Positions 10,378 to 19,125 of a stretch of DNA of 64,000 nucleotides are shown here, piece after piece. Position numbers and translations under genes: made by a program. The DNA is taken from NCBI RefSeq assembly GCF_033705735.1, contig NZ_CP131130.1:3228501-3292500 (forward strand). Reading direction: 5' to 3'. Within the stretch, counting starts at the first letter, position 1; every line of letters starts with the position of its first letter. This stretch comes from Shinella zoogloeoides. Its GTDB lineage: Bacteria; Pseudomonadota; Alphaproteobacteria; Rhizobiales; Rhizobiaceae. The notes under the pieces were generated by a model, which did no database searches, had not been told where the DNA came from, and saw only the letters and a program-made list of their open reading frames with translations.

Positions 10378-11829
10378 ATGAGCCTCAAAGACCCGAGCCT
10401 GCTTCGCCAGGCAGCCCTTGTCGGCACGCGCTGGATCGAAGCGGATGCGAGCGGCATCGCGGTGAAGAATCCGGCGACGGGCGAGCTCGTCGGCCATGTG
10501 CCGAAGCTCGGCGCCAAGGAGACGAAGGAAGCGATCGACGCGGCGGCAGAGGCCCAGAAGGCCTGGGCCGCCCGCACCGCCAAGGAACGCTCGGCCGTGC
10601 TGCGCAAGTGGTTCGACCTGATGATCGAGAACAAGGACGATCTCGGCCGCATCCTGACGATGGAGCAGGGCAAGCCGCTCGCCGAAGCCACCGGCGAGAT
10701 CGTCTATGGCGCCAGCTTCGTCGAATGGTTCGCCGAGGAGGCCCGCCGCGTCTATGGCGACATCATGCCCGGCCACCAGAAGGACAAGCGCATCCTCGTG
10801 ATGAAGCAGCCGATCGGTGTCGTCGCGGCGATCACGCCCTGGAACTTCCCCAACGCCATGATCACCCGCAAGGCCGGCCCCGCCTTTGCCGCCGGCTGCG
10901 CCATGGTGCTGAAGCCCGCCTCGCAGACGCCCTTCTCGGCGATCGCCCTTGCGATCCTTGCCGAGCGCGCCGGCCTTCCCGCCGGCCTCTTCTCCGTCAT
11001 CACCGGCTCGGCGCGCGAGATCGGCGCCGAGATGACCGCCAACCCGACCATCCGCAAGCTCACCTTCACCGGCTCGACGGAAATCGGCGCCGAGCTCTAC
11101 AAGCAGTGCGCGCCGACCATCAAGAAGCTCGGCCTGGAGCTCGGCGGCAACGCGCCTTTCATCGTCTTCGACGACGCCGATCTCGATGCGGCGGTCGAAG
11201 GCGCGCTGATCGCCAAGTTCCGCAACAACGGCCAGACCTGCGTGTGCGCTAACCGGCTCTATGTGCAGGACGCCGTCTATGACGCCTTCTCCGAAAAGCT
11301 CGCTGCCGCCGTCGGCAGGCTGAAGACCGGCAACGGCTTCGACGAGGGCGTGGTGCTCGGTCCGCTGATCGACAATGCCGCGCTGGAAAAGGTCGAGGAA
11401 CATGTCGCCGACGCCGTGAAGAAAGGCGGCCGGGTCGTGCAGGGCGGCAAGCGCCATGCGCTCGGCGGCACCTTCTACGAGGCGACCGTCCTTGCCGACG
11501 TGACGCCGGACATGGCGGTTGCGCGCGAAGAGACCTTCGGCCCCGTCGCCCCGCTCTTCCGCTTCACGGACGAGGACGATGTCATCGCGCAGGCCAACGA
11601 CACGGAATTCGGCCTCGCCTCTTATTTCTACGCCAAGGACCTGTCGCGCGTCTTCCGCGTCGCCGAGGCGCTGGAATACGGCATGGTCGGCGTCAATACC
11701 GGCCTCATCTCGACGGCGGAGGCGCCGTTCGGCGGCGTCAAGCTCTCCGGCCTCGGCCGCGAGGGCTCGAAATACGGCATCGAGGAGTTCACCGAGATGA
11801 AATATGTCTGCCTCGGCGGCATCGGCTGA
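10378..11829 (+). CDS. gabD: NAD(P)-dependent succinate-semialdehyde dehydrogenase
   Basis: An aldehyde dehydrogenase of the GabD type, oxidising succinate semialdehyde to succinate. In the 483-residue protein the catalytic cysteine is Cys288 in NNGQTCVCANR and the general base is Glu254 in GLELGGNAPF. The cofactor site contains TPWNFPNAMITRK and FTGSTEIGAEL. The second Cys two residues after the catalytic one is seen in GabD enzymes. Start ATG 10378 has GGAG upstream and its own candidate promoter. Given the sugar-catabolism genes behind it, a role on lactaldehyde cannot be excluded, but a terminator separates them. Confidence 0.88.
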   Translation: MSLKDPSLLRQAALVGTRWIEADASGIAVKNPATGELVGHVPKLGAKETKEAIDAAAEAQKAWAARTAKERSAVLRKWFDLMIENKDDLGRILTMEQGKPLAEATGEIVYGASFVEWFAEEARRVYGDIMPGHQKDKRILVMKQPIGVVAAITPWNFPNAMITRKAGPAFAAGCAMVLKPASQTPFSAIALAILAERAGLPAGLFSVITGSAREIGAEMTANPTIRKLTFTGSTEIGAELYKQCAPTIKKLGLELGGNAPFIVFDDADLDAAVEGALIAKFRNNGQTCVCANRLYVQDAVYDAFSEKLAAAVGRLKTGNGFDEGVVLGPLIDNAALEKVEEHVADAVKKGGRVVQGGKRHALGGTFYEATVLADVTPDMAVAREETFGPVAPLFRFTDEDDVIAQANDTEFGLASYFYAKDLSRVFRVAEALEYGMVGVNTGLISTAEAPFGGVKLSGLGREGSKYGIEEFTEMKYVCLGGIG

Positions 11830-11850
11830 AAATAGCCCCCATCCTGTTTT

Positions 11851-11883
11851 CCGGCCGGCATCGTCCGGCCGGTTTGGTTTTTG
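11851..11883 (+). terminator. Intrinsic terminator after gabD
   Basis: CCGGCCGG (11851-11858) pairs with CCGGCCGG (11865-11872) around a 6-base loop, followed by TTTGGTTTTT. It ends only about 15 bases before the aldolase start, so the promoter for the aldolase must lie inside or upstream of it. Confidence 0.75.
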
Positions 11884-11897
11884 AAGAGGAAAATATC

Positions 11898-12698
11898 GTG
11901 GCAGCACCGAAAAACGCCTTCAAGGCCGCGCTTCGCGAAGGCCGGTTCCAGCTTGGCCTGTGGGCGGCGCTCGGCAGTCCCTATGCGGCGGAGATCCTTT
12001 CCACCAGCGGCTACGACTGGCTGCTGATCGACGGCGAGCACGGCCCGAACGACATGCCGATGATCAGCGCGCAGATCGGCGCGCTGCGCCATTCGCCGAC
12101 CCATGCCATGGTACGCCCGCCGATGGGCGAGGCCTGGCTGCTCAAGCAGCTCCTCGACCAGGGCGCCCAGACCTTCCTCATCCCCATGGTCGAATCGGCC
12201 GAGCAGGCCAAGGCGCTGGTGCGCGCCCTGCGCTATCCGCCGCACGGCATCCGCGGCGTCGGCGCCGGCCTCGGCCGCGCCAGCGATTTCAACCGCACGC
12301 CCGATTATCTGGCGACGGCCAATGACGAGATCTGCCTGATCGTGCAGGTGGAAAGCCGCGCGGGCTTTGCCGCCATCGACGATATCGCCGCGGTCGAAGG
12401 GGTCGATGGCGTCTTCATCGGTCCTTCCGACCTTGCCGCGGATATGGGCCTCCTCGGCGATCCCGGCGCGCCGGAAGTGCTGGCGACGATCGGCAAGATC
12501 TTCGAGCGCACCAAGGCCCATGGCAAGGCGCGCGGCATCATGACGGTCTCGCTCCAGCAGGCGGAGGTCTACCGGGATCTCGGCGCGGACTTCATGGCGA
12601 TCGGCACCGACGTCAATTGCCTCGTCTCGGCCGTCGAGACCCTACGCCGCACGTTCCTCGGCGAGACCGTGACGGAAAAGCGCGGCGGCGGTTACTGA
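11898..12698 (+). CDS. HpcH/HpaI-family 2-keto-3-deoxy sugar acid aldolase
   Basis: A class II pyruvate aldolase of 266 residues, of the kind that splits 2-keto-3-deoxy acids into pyruvate and an aldehyde. The family motifs are LIDGEHGP (general-base His), VRPPMGE (pyruvate-binding Arg), and the metal ligands Glu in VQVESRAG and Asp in FIGPSDLAADMG. The start is a GTG at 11898 with GAGGA 8 bases upstream. Longer in-frame forms would run into the gabD terminator. Next to an aldose dehydrogenase and FucU, a plausible substrate is 2-keto-3-deoxy-L-fuconate or a relative, which is inference. Confidence 0.85.
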   Translation: MAAPKNAFKAALREGRFQLGLWAALGSPYAAEILSTSGYDWLLIDGEHGPNDMPMISAQIGALRHSPTHAMVRPPMGEAWLLKQLLDQGAQTFLIPMVESAEQAKALVRALRYPPHGIRGVGAGLGRASDFNRTPDYLATANDEICLIVQVESRAGFAAIDDIAAVEGVDGVFIGPSDLAADMGLLGDPGAPEVLATIGKIFERTKAHGKARGIMTVSLQQAEVYRDLGADFMAIGTDVNCLVSAVETLRRTFLGETVTEKRGGGY

Positions 12699-12810
12699 CG
12701 CCGGGCGCGAAAAGCTTGCCGGCTGCTCCGGCGGCGGCGATTGACGGCAATCCGTCCATTGCCGATAAAGACGAAACAAGCCGGCGGGAGGACGCCGGCC
12801 GGGAGGCACC

Positions 12811-13830
12811 ATGCAGACGCGGACCATCGGCAGGACGGATCTTGCCGTGACCGAATTCGGTTTCGGCACGGCGCCGCTCGGCGGGCTCTACCGGGCCTGC
12901 CCGCGCGACGTCGCGATGGCGACGCTGGAAACCGCCTGGCAGGAAGGCCTGCGCTACTACGACACCGCCCCTTGGTACGGCTTCGGCCTTGCGGAGCGCT
13001 ATGTCGGCGATTTCCTGCGCGACAAGCCGAAGGGAAGCTATGTGCTGTCGACGAAGGTCGGCCGCGTCATGCAGCCGGCCGAGGGCGACGCGCTGCCGAA
13101 TTACGGCTTCGTCGATCCGCTGCCCTTCGGCGCACGCTACGATTACAGCTATGACGGCATCATGCGCTGCCTCGAGCTGAGCTATACCCGGCTCGGCCTC
13201 AACCGGATCGACATCCTCTATGTGCACGATATCGGCGTCTATACGCATGGCGCGGAGCGCAATGCGATCTATCTGCACCAGCTCCTCGATTCCGGCCTCA
13301 AGGCGCTCTCCGAGCTGAAATCCTCCGGCACCATCAAGGCCTTCGGCCTCGGCGTGAACGAGGTGCCCGTCTGCCTCGATATCCTGCGCGAGGCCGATCT
13401 CGACTGCATTCTGCTTGCCGGCCGCTACACGCTGCTCGACCGCTCCGCCGTGGAGGAGCTTCTGCCGCTCTGCGGGAAGAAGGGGACCTCGCTGGTGGTC
13501 GGCGGCGTCTTCAATTCAGGCATCCTGGCGACGGGCCCGGTCGAGGGCGCGCATTTCGACTATATGCCGGCGACGCCGGAGGTTGCGGAAAAGGTCGGCG
13601 CGATGATGGGGATCGCCGCGGAACGCGGCGTGCCGCTCGCGGCAGCAGCCCTGCAGTTTCCGCTGCGCCACCCCGCTATCGCCTCGGTCCTGCTCGGCAC
13701 CGCGAAGCCGGAAAGCCTGCGCCGTAACATGGCGCTGGCGCGCATGGACCTGCCGAAGGATATTTACCCGGCTTTCGAGCCTCATACGCTGGTGGCGCCC
13801 GAGCTGGGGCTCGAGCCCGTCCGCGAATAG
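12811..13830 (+). CDS. Aldo/keto reductase, D-threo-aldose (L-fucose) 1-dehydrogenase type
   Basis: A 339-residue aldo/keto reductase barrel. The tetrad residues are visible: Asp and Tyr in YYDTAPWYG near residue 54, Lys in STKVG near residue 80, and His in YVHDIG near residue 141. The overall pattern (GTAPLGGLYR at the start, TRLGLNRIDILYVHDIG) matches the L-fucose/D-threo-aldose 1-dehydrogenase subgroup, which oxidises the sugar at C1 to the lactone with NAD(P). A FucU mutarotase follows 26 bases later, which supports a sugar substrate. Exact sugar unknown. Confidence 0.85.
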   Translation: MQTRTIGRTDLAVTEFGFGTAPLGGLYRACPRDVAMATLETAWQEGLRYYDTAPWYGFGLAERYVGDFLRDKPKGSYVLSTKVGRVMQPAEGDALPNYGFVDPLPFGARYDYSYDGIMRCLELSYTRLGLNRIDILYVHDIGVYTHGAERNAIYLHQLLDSGLKALSELKSSGTIKAFGLGVNEVPVCLDILREADLDCILLAGRYTLLDRSAVEELLPLCGKKGTSLVVGGVFNSGILATGPVEGAHFDYMPATPEVAEKVGAMMGIAAERGVPLAAAALQFPLRHPAIASVLLGTAKPESLRRNMALARMDLPKDIYPAFEPHTLVAPELGLEPVRE

Positions 13831-13856
13831 CATTCGATCGAGGAGGATCGAAATCC

Positions 13857-14303
13857 ATGTTGAAAGGCATTCACCCGCTGCTCGGTCCCGATCTCCTGCA
13901 TGCCATCCGCACGATGGGCCACGGAGACGACATCGTCATCGCGGACGCCAATTTCCCTTCCAGCTTTCTCGGCCCGAAGGTCATCCGGGCCGACGGCGTC
14001 GATGCGGTGGCGATCACCGAGGCCATTCTGGCGCATATGCCGCTCGACACCTTCGTACCGGAGGCCGCCTGGCGCATGGAGGTGGTGGGCGATCCGGGCG
14101 CGGTGCCGGAGGTCTGCGCGACCTTCCAGAGCCTCGTGAACCGCCTCGCCGGCGATTTCACGGTGCACGCCGTCGAGCGCTTCGCCTTCTACGAGATGGC
14201 GAAGAAGGCGGCCTATATCGTCGCCACCACGGAATTCCGCCTTTACGGCAATATCATCCTGAAGAAGGGTGTCGTGCATCCGCATGAGGTCTACCGGGTC
14301 TAA
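13857..14303 (+). CDS. fucU: RbsD/FucU-family sugar mutarotase
   Basis: A 148-residue protein of the RbsD/FucU fold, which interconverts anomers of L-fucose or related sugars. The family N-terminus MLKGIHPLLGPDLLHAIRTM and GHGDDIVIADANFP (catalytic His and Asp region) are clear, as is the closing NIILKKGV. It gives the preceding dehydrogenase the anomer it needs. The start ATG has GAGGA about 13 bases upstream. The length and motifs fit FucU better than ribose-specific RbsD. Confidence 0.9.
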   Translation: MLKGIHPLLGPDLLHAIRTMGHGDDIVIADANFPSSFLGPKVIRADGVDAVAITEAILAHMPLDTFVPEAAWRMEVVGDPGAVPEVCATFQSLVNRLAGDFTVHAVERFAFYEMAKKAAYIVATTEFRLYGNIILKKGVVHPHEVYRV

Positions 14304-14462
14304 CAGAACCCCTTCGACCATACTGGCAGCCGCAATGCGCCCGGAGCCGATTTCGAGCATCCGTGACGGCCGCGTCCCTCTTGACCTTGCCTGCGGGCGA
14401 CGGAAAAATCCAGCCGCATCAAGGCCATCGTGCGCGTTGCGGCATAGGAAGGAATGGAATCC

Positions 14463-15194
14463 ATGAGCAATCTTCAGGGCAGGACCGTGCTGGTGACGGC
14501 GGCGGGGCAGGGCATCGGGCGTGCTTCGGCGCTGGCCTTCCAGCGGGCGGGCGCGACGGTGATCGCCACGGACGTCAACCCCGAGACGCTCTCCAGCCTT
14601 GCGGATGAGAGCGGCATGGCAACGCGCCTCCTCAACGTTCTCGACGATGCCGCCGTTTCCGCCGTCGTCGCCGGTATCGGCCGCATCGACGTGCTCTTCA
14701 ACTGCGCCGGCGTGGTGCATGGCGGCACGATCCTGGAGATGAAGGAGAACGACCTCGCCTTCGCCTGGAACCTCAACGTGCTCGCCATGGTGCGCACCAT
14801 CCGCGCCGTGCTGCCGGGCATGCTGGAGCGCGGCGACGGCGCCATCGTCAACATGGCCTCGGTCGCTTCCAGCGTGAAGGGCGTGCCGAACCGCTTCGCC
14901 TACGGCGTCACCAAGGCCGCCGTCATCGGCCTTACCAAGGCGGTCGCCGCCGATTATGTCGGCAAGGGCATCCGCTGCAACGCCATCTGCCCCGGCACGG
15001 TGGAAAGCCCCTCCCTGCAGGACCGCATGCGCGCCGGGGGAGACTATGACGCCGCCCGCGCCGCCTTCATCGCCCGCCAGCCGATGGGACGGATCGGTAC
15101 GCCCGAGGAGATCGCCGATCTTGCGGTGCACCTTGCCGGCGCCACCTACACGACCGGCCAGGCCTATGTCGTCGACGGCGGCTGGACCGGCTGA
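14463..15194 (+). CDS. Short-chain dehydrogenase, probable 2-keto-3-deoxy-fuconate dehydrogenase type
   Basis: A 243-residue classical SDR. The NAD site is TAAGQGIGRASAL (residues 14-26), the acidic residue of ATDVN favours NAD, NCAG follows, and the catalytic Ser, Tyr and Lys lie in MASVASS and YGVTKAA. The sequence resembles the DHRS6/BDH2-like branch that includes bacterial 2-keto-3-deoxy-L-fuconate 4-dehydrogenase. The ATG at 14463 has AGGAAGGA at proper spacing; the ATG at 14454 overlaps that site. It ends the cluster that starts with the aldolase. The exact substrate is inferred from context. Confidence 0.82.
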   Translation: MSNLQGRTVLVTAAGQGIGRASALAFQRAGATVIATDVNPETLSSLADESGMATRLLNVLDDAAVSAVVAGIGRIDVLFNCAGVVHGGTILEMKENDLAFAWNLNVLAMVRTIRAVLPGMLERGDGAIVNMASVASSVKGVPNRFAYGVTKAAVIGLTKAVAADYVGKGIRCNAICPGTVESPSLQDRMRAGGDYDAARAAFIARQPMGRIGTPEEIADLAVHLAGATYTTGQAYVVDGGWTG

Positions 15195-15258
15195 ATCCCG
15201 TTCATTCTGGCGAAAGGTTCGCGGGCGTAGGATGCTTCCCGTGGAATGTTGCCACGCA

Positions 15259-15282
15259 GCGAAAACCTGTTAGTGTTTTCGC
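15259..15282. promoter_or_regulatory. Perfect inverted repeat upstream of phaZ
   Basis: GCGAAAAC (15259-15266) and GTTTTCGC (15275-15282) flank 8 bases. It is 66 bases before phaZ and 65 bases after the SDR stop. It may be an operator for phaZ, or a weak terminator for the SDR. Confidence 0.4.
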
Positions 15283-15347
15283 AATTGCGGAAACCGGGTG
15301 AGACGGCGCGGGCATGAGCCCCCGCCGGGAAATGGGATAACGCGCAG

Positions 15348-16637
15348 ATGTACTACCAGCTCTACGAACTCAATCATGCGATGATGGCGCCCTGGCGCGC
15401 CGCGGCGGACCAGATGCGCATTGCCTTCCGCAATCCGCTCAACCCGCTCTCCCACACCTATTTCGGCCGCACCATGGCCGCCGGCTTCGAGGTGCTCGAG
15501 CGTACCACCCGGCGCTACGGCAAGCCGGCTTTCGGCCTCGATACCACGGTCATCGAGGGCAAGCCCGTCTCCGTGCATGAAAAGGTCGTCTGGCAGCGTC
15601 CCTTCTGCAACCTCATCCATTTCGAGCGCTGTCTGCCCGCCGGCCACCGCAAGGATCCGAAGATCCTGATCGTCGCGCCGATGTCGGGCCACTATGCGAC
15701 GCTGCTGCGCGGCACCGTCGAGGCGATGCTGCCCCATGCGGAAGTGCACATCACCGACTGGATCGACGCGCGCATGGTGCCGCTCTCCGAAGGCACCTTC
15801 GATCTCGACGACTATATCGATTACGTCATCCAGATGCTGCATGCGCTGGGGCCGGATACCCATGTCATCGCCGTCTGCCAGCCGGCCGTGCCGGTTCTGG
15901 CCGCCGTGGCCGTGATGGAGGCCGAGGACGATCCGCTCTCGCCCGCCACCATGACGCTGATGGGCGGGCCGATCGACACGCGCATCAACCCGACCGCCGT
16001 GAACAAGCTCGCCGAGGAAAAGCCGATCGAGTGGTTCCGCGACAATGTCGTCATGCCGGTGCCGTGGCCGCAGCCGGGCTTCATGCGCATGGTCTATCCG
16101 GGCTTCCTGCAGCTTTCCGGCTTCATGTCGATGAACCTCGACCGCCATGTCATCGCGCACAAGGAATTTTTCGCCCATCTCGTGAAGAACGACGGCGATG
16201 CCGCCGAAAAGCACCGCGACTTCTACGACGAATATCTCGCCGTCATGGACCTGACGGCCGAATTCTACCTGCAGACGGTGGAAACGGTCTTCATGAAGCA
16301 CGCCCTGCCGAAGGGCGAGATGATGCACCGGACGCGGCCCGTCGACACGACGGCGATCCGCAAGGTGGCGCTGCTCACCGTCGAGGGCGAGAACGACGAT
16401 ATTTCCGGCGTCGGCCAGACCGAGGCGGCGCAGACCATCTGCACCAATATCCCGGATCATATGCGCATGCATTATGTCCAGCCGGATGTCGGTCACTACG
16501 GCGTCTTCAACGGCTCGCGCTTCCGCAGGGAGATCGCGCCGCGCATCCTCTCCTTCATTGCCGCGCATGGCCGGGGCGAGAAGGCAAAGCCGGTGCCGCG
16601 CGTCATCAAGGGCGGGAAATCCGGCGACGCCGCCTGA
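15348..16637 (+). CDS. phaZ: Intracellular polyhydroxybutyrate depolymerase
   Basis: Mobilises stored poly-3-hydroxybutyrate granules by thiolysis or hydrolysis. The 429-residue protein starts MYYQLYELNHAMMAPWR, the hallmark N-terminus of the intracellular PhaZ family. The nucleophile is a cysteine, Cys177 in VCQPAVP, in place of the serine of a lipase box, as in Ralstonia PhaZ1. The His of the triad lies in VGHYGVFNGSRFR near the C-terminus. There is no signal peptide, consistent with a cytoplasmic granule enzyme. Upstream lie a perfect inverted repeat and a segment similar to the gabD promoter. Confidence 0.93.
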   Translation: MYYQLYELNHAMMAPWRAAADQMRIAFRNPLNPLSHTYFGRTMAAGFEVLERTTRRYGKPAFGLDTTVIEGKPVSVHEKVVWQRPFCNLIHFERCLPAGHRKDPKILIVAPMSGHYATLLRGTVEAMLPHAEVHITDWIDARMVPLSEGTFDLDDYIDYVIQMLHALGPDTHVIAVCQPAVPVLAAVAVMEAEDDPLSPATMTLMGGPIDTRINPTAVNKLAEEKPIEWFRDNVVMPVPWPQPGFMRMVYPGFLQLSGFMSMNLDRHVIAHKEFFAHLVKNDGDAAEKHRDFYDEYLAVMDLTAEFYLQTVETVFMKHALPKGEMMHRTRPVDTTAIRKVALLTVEGENDDISGVGQTEAAQTICTNIPDHMRMHYVQPDVGHYGVFNGSRFRREIAPRILSFIAAHGRGEKAKPVPRVIKGGKSGDAA

Positions 16638-16765
16638 TTTTCCGGGCTCGTTTCAGGCACTTGCCCGAATCTCCCGGGCATTGCCTTGAACGCCCGGGCC
16701 GGTCTGCCCACATCGGAATCACCGGAAGCCGGAGTGGTTTCCGCCGATCGTGAGGAAGATTGCAC

Positions 16766-17206
16766 ATGAACCAGTCAGCACTGATTCGTCCGGACTGGAC
16801 GCCTGCGACCATCGCCCTGATGGTGCTCGGCTTCGTGGTGTTCTGGCCGCTCGGCCTTGCCATGCTTGCCTACATCATCTTCGGCGACCGCCTGAAAAAC
16901 TTCAAGAAAGACGCCAATGACACCGTGGACGGCATGTTCGCCTCCTGCCGCGGCAAGTTCCGTGGCGGCCGCAACCGTGGCCACGCCTTCCGCAGCGCCA
17001 CCGGCAACGCCGCCTTCGACGACTGGCGTGACGCCGAGCTCGCCCGCCTCGACGAGGAGCGCCGCAAGCTCGACGAGATGCGCGAGGAGTTCGACGCCTA
17101 CAGTCGCGAACTGCGACGCGCCAAGGACCAGGAGGAGTTCGACCGCTTCATGCGCGAACGCCGCGCCAGGGGCCAGAGCGACGTCCCGGGCTTCCCGGCT
17201 ACGTAA
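16766..17206 (+). CDS. DUF2852 membrane protein
   Basis: A 146-residue protein of the alphaproteobacterial DUF2852 family, function unknown. One or two membrane segments lie at residues 12-40 (TIALMVLGFVVFWPLGLAM). They are followed by a basic linker and a charged helical region at about 90-140 (ARLDEERRKLDEMREEFDAY), which should form a coiled coil. The ATG at 16766 has GAGGAAG 7 bases upstream. It is monocistronic, closed by a terminator. Confidence 0.82.
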   Translation: MNQSALIRPDWTPATIALMVLGFVVFWPLGLAMLAYIIFGDRLKNFKKDANDTVDGMFASCRGKFRGGRNRGHAFRSATGNAAFDDWRDAELARLDEERRKLDEMREEFDAYSRELRRAKDQEEFDRFMRERRARGQSDVPGFPAT

Positions 17207-17291
17207 AGACGCTTGGGCCAGTCCGCTGCCCATCCTCCAGGTCAAGCCCGACCATGACGACAGGCAAGGGCAGTGAATCGAGCAAAACATC

Positions 17292-17316
17292 ACCGGCGCC
17301 GCGTGCGCCGGTTTTT
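17292..17316 (+). terminator. Intrinsic terminator after the DUF2852 gene
   Basis: ACCGGCGC pairs with GCGCCGGT (17292-17299 with 17305-17312), followed by TTTTC. Its position also argues against ygjP starting upstream of it. Confidence 0.75.
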
Positions 17317-17349
17317 CGTCGAGGCGTTTCAGCCGCCACCGAATCGGCT

Positions 17350-18123
17350 ATGAAGGGCAGCATGTTTCCCTTGGCTCGCAAGCCCCGCAAGGCCCTGAAG
17401 GCCCCGCCTCCGCCGGAACGGCGCGAGATCGACGTCAATGGCCGGGCCCTGCCGCTCACCATCAAACGCGACCTGCGCGCCACGCGCCTGACGCTGCGCA
17501 TCGAGCCCGGCGGGCGCGCCCTGCGCATGACGGTGCCGAACGGTATCGCCGAGCGCGACATCCGCGAGTTCCTCGCCCGCCATCAGGGCTGGCTGATGAC
17601 GAAGCTGGCTAAATTCCGCTCCAGCAACGAGCTCGAAGACGGTGGCTATGTCATGATCCGCGGCATCGCCCACCGCATCGAGGCGACGGGCAGGCTGCGC
17701 GGGCTGACGGAGGCCGTCATCATCGATGACGAGGCCGTGCTGCGCGTCGGCGGCATGGAGGAAAGCATTCCCCGCCGGATCAGCGATTTCCTGAAGAAGG
17801 AAGCGCGGCTGGAACTGGACAGGCTCGTCGCCGTCCATGCCGGGCGCATCGGCAAGCGCGTGAAGTCATTGACCCTGCGCGACACCCGCAGCCGCTGGGG
17901 CTCCTGCTCGGCCGACGGCGCGCTCAGCTTCTCCTGGCGCATCGCCATGGCCCCGCCCCATGTCATCGATTATCTCGCCGCTCATGAGGTGACCCATCTT
18001 CGCGAGATGAACCACAGCCCCGCCTTCTGGTCGCTCTGCGCGCAGCTCTGCCCGGCGACGGAGGAGGCCAAGCGCTGGCTCAAGCGCAACGGCAGCCTGC
18101 TGCATGCCGTGGATTTCGGCTAG
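17350..18123 (+). CDS. YgjP-like zinc metallopeptidase (M48-related)
   Basis: A protein of about 257 residues in the YgjP/UTP-pyrophosphatase-associated metallopeptidase family. The zinc site is HEVTHLREMNHSPAFW (HExxH plus a third ligand His), preceded by DTRSRWGSCSADGALSFSWR, the family signature. Substrates are not known. The start is uncertain: ATG 17350 or ATG 17362 are preferred because an upstream ATG at 17254 would include a terminator hairpin. It is convergent with the YqaE gene, with only 3 bases between stops. Confidence 0.83.
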   Translation: MKGSMFPLARKPRKALKAPPPPERREIDVNGRALPLTIKRDLRATRLTLRIEPGGRALRMTVPNGIAERDIREFLARHQGWLMTKLAKFRSSNELEDGGYVMIRGIAHRIEATGRLRGLTEAVIIDDEAVLRVGGMEESIPRRISDFLKKEARLELDRLVAVHAGRIGKRVKSLTLRDTRSRWGSCSADGALSFSWRIAMAPPHVIDYLAAHEVTHLREMNHSPAFWSLCAQLCPATEEAKRWLKRNGSLLHAVDFG

Positions 18124-18126
18124 GCC

Positions 18127-18321
18127 TCAGCGGCGATCGGCCAGCGCCTCGCGGATTTTCCTGTCGGTCTTGTACTGCCCCAGCGCATAGACCGCCCAGA
18201 TCGCGGCCGGAAGCCAGCCGATCAGCGTCACCTGCAGGATGAGGCAGATGATGCCGGCAATCGGCCGCCCGATGGTGAAGAACACCAGAAAGGGCAGAAG
18301 GATGGCGATGATGAGCCGCAT
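18127..18321 (-). CDS. YqaE/Pmp3-family small membrane protein
   Basis: A 64-residue proteolipid of the Pmp3/YqaE (UPF0057) family, linked in other organisms to membrane potential and stress. Two membrane helices are visible: RLIIAILLPFLVFFTIG, then IAGIICLILQVTLIGWLPAAIWAVYAL. The signature is near the turn between them. Start ATG at 18321 is the only one that gives the family N-terminus. It is divergent from trpF. Confidence 0.88.
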   Translation of the reverse strand: MRLIIAILLPFLVFFTIGRPIAGIICLILQVTLIGWLPAAIWAVYALGQYKTDRKIREALADRR

Positions 18322-18450
18322 GGTCGTCTCCGGTGTTTGTCTTTCATCCATATGGGCGCGCTGGCCGCCCATGCAAGGGCGCCGGTCCCGGCCCTTTTGC
18401 CACCGTCTTTCGGCTCGACTCTTCCGGTGATTCGTGCGACTCCCTCGACC

Positions 18451-19125
18451 ATGACACTCGACATCAAAATCTGCGGGCTGAAGACCGAAGAGGCCGTCGA
18501 CAGGGCGGTTGCGCTCGGCGCCAGCCATATCGGCTTCATCTTCTTCCCCAAGAGCCCGCGCAACATCGAGCCCGCCGATGCCGGCCGGCTGGCGGAGCGG
18601 GCGCGCGGCCGCGCGAAGATCGTCGCCGTCACCGTCAATGCCGACAGCGACACGCTGGACGAGATCGTCGACCAGCTTTCGCCTGATATTCTCCAGCTCC
18701 ACGGTAATGAAAGCCCGGAGCGGGTACTGACCGTCAAGGCGGTCTATGGCCTGCCGGTGATGAAGGCCTTTTCCGTGCGCGAGGCGGACGATCTCAAGAA
18801 GATCGACCCCTATATCGGCATCGCCGACCGCTTCCTCTTCGATGCCAAGCCGCCGGCGGGCTCCGAGCTTCCGGGCGGCAACGGCGTCTCCTTCGACTGG
18901 AACCTCATGCATCTGCTTGACGGCGGCGTCGATTACATGCTTTCGGGTGGGCTGAACAAGGATAACCTCGCCGAGGCCATCCGGATGACCGGCGCGCCCG
19001 GCATCGACGCGAGTTCCGGCGTCGAGAGCGCGCCCGGCGTCAAGGACCTCGGCCTGATGGAAGCGTTTTTTGAAGCGGCACGACAGGCGGAACGCGAAAC
19101 CGCCGCCGCAGGGAGAGGCAAGTGA
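18451..19125 (+). CDS. trpF: Phosphoribosylanthranilate isomerase
   Basis: Isomerises N-(5'-phosphoribosyl)anthranilate in tryptophan synthesis. The 224-residue barrel begins [16 protein letters not shown], containing the catalytic cysteine, and has [23 protein letters not shown] and the catalytic Asp in FLFDAK. The phosphate site is [16 protein letters not shown]. The ATG at 18451 fits the family start. The stop overlaps the trpB start as GTGA. The split layout, trpFBA here and the other trp genes elsewhere, is normal for rhizobia. Confidence 0.95.
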   Translation: MTLDIKICGLKTEEAVDRAVALGASHIGFIFFPKSPRNIEPADAGRLAERARGRAKIVAVTVNADSDTLDEIVDQLSPDILQLHGNESPERVLTVKAVYGLPVMKAFSVREADDLKKIDPYIGIADRFLFDAKPPAGSELPGGNGVSFDWNLMHLLDGGVDYMLSGGLNKDNLAEAIRMTGAPGIDASSGVESAPGVKDLGLMEAFFEAARQAERETAAAGRGK

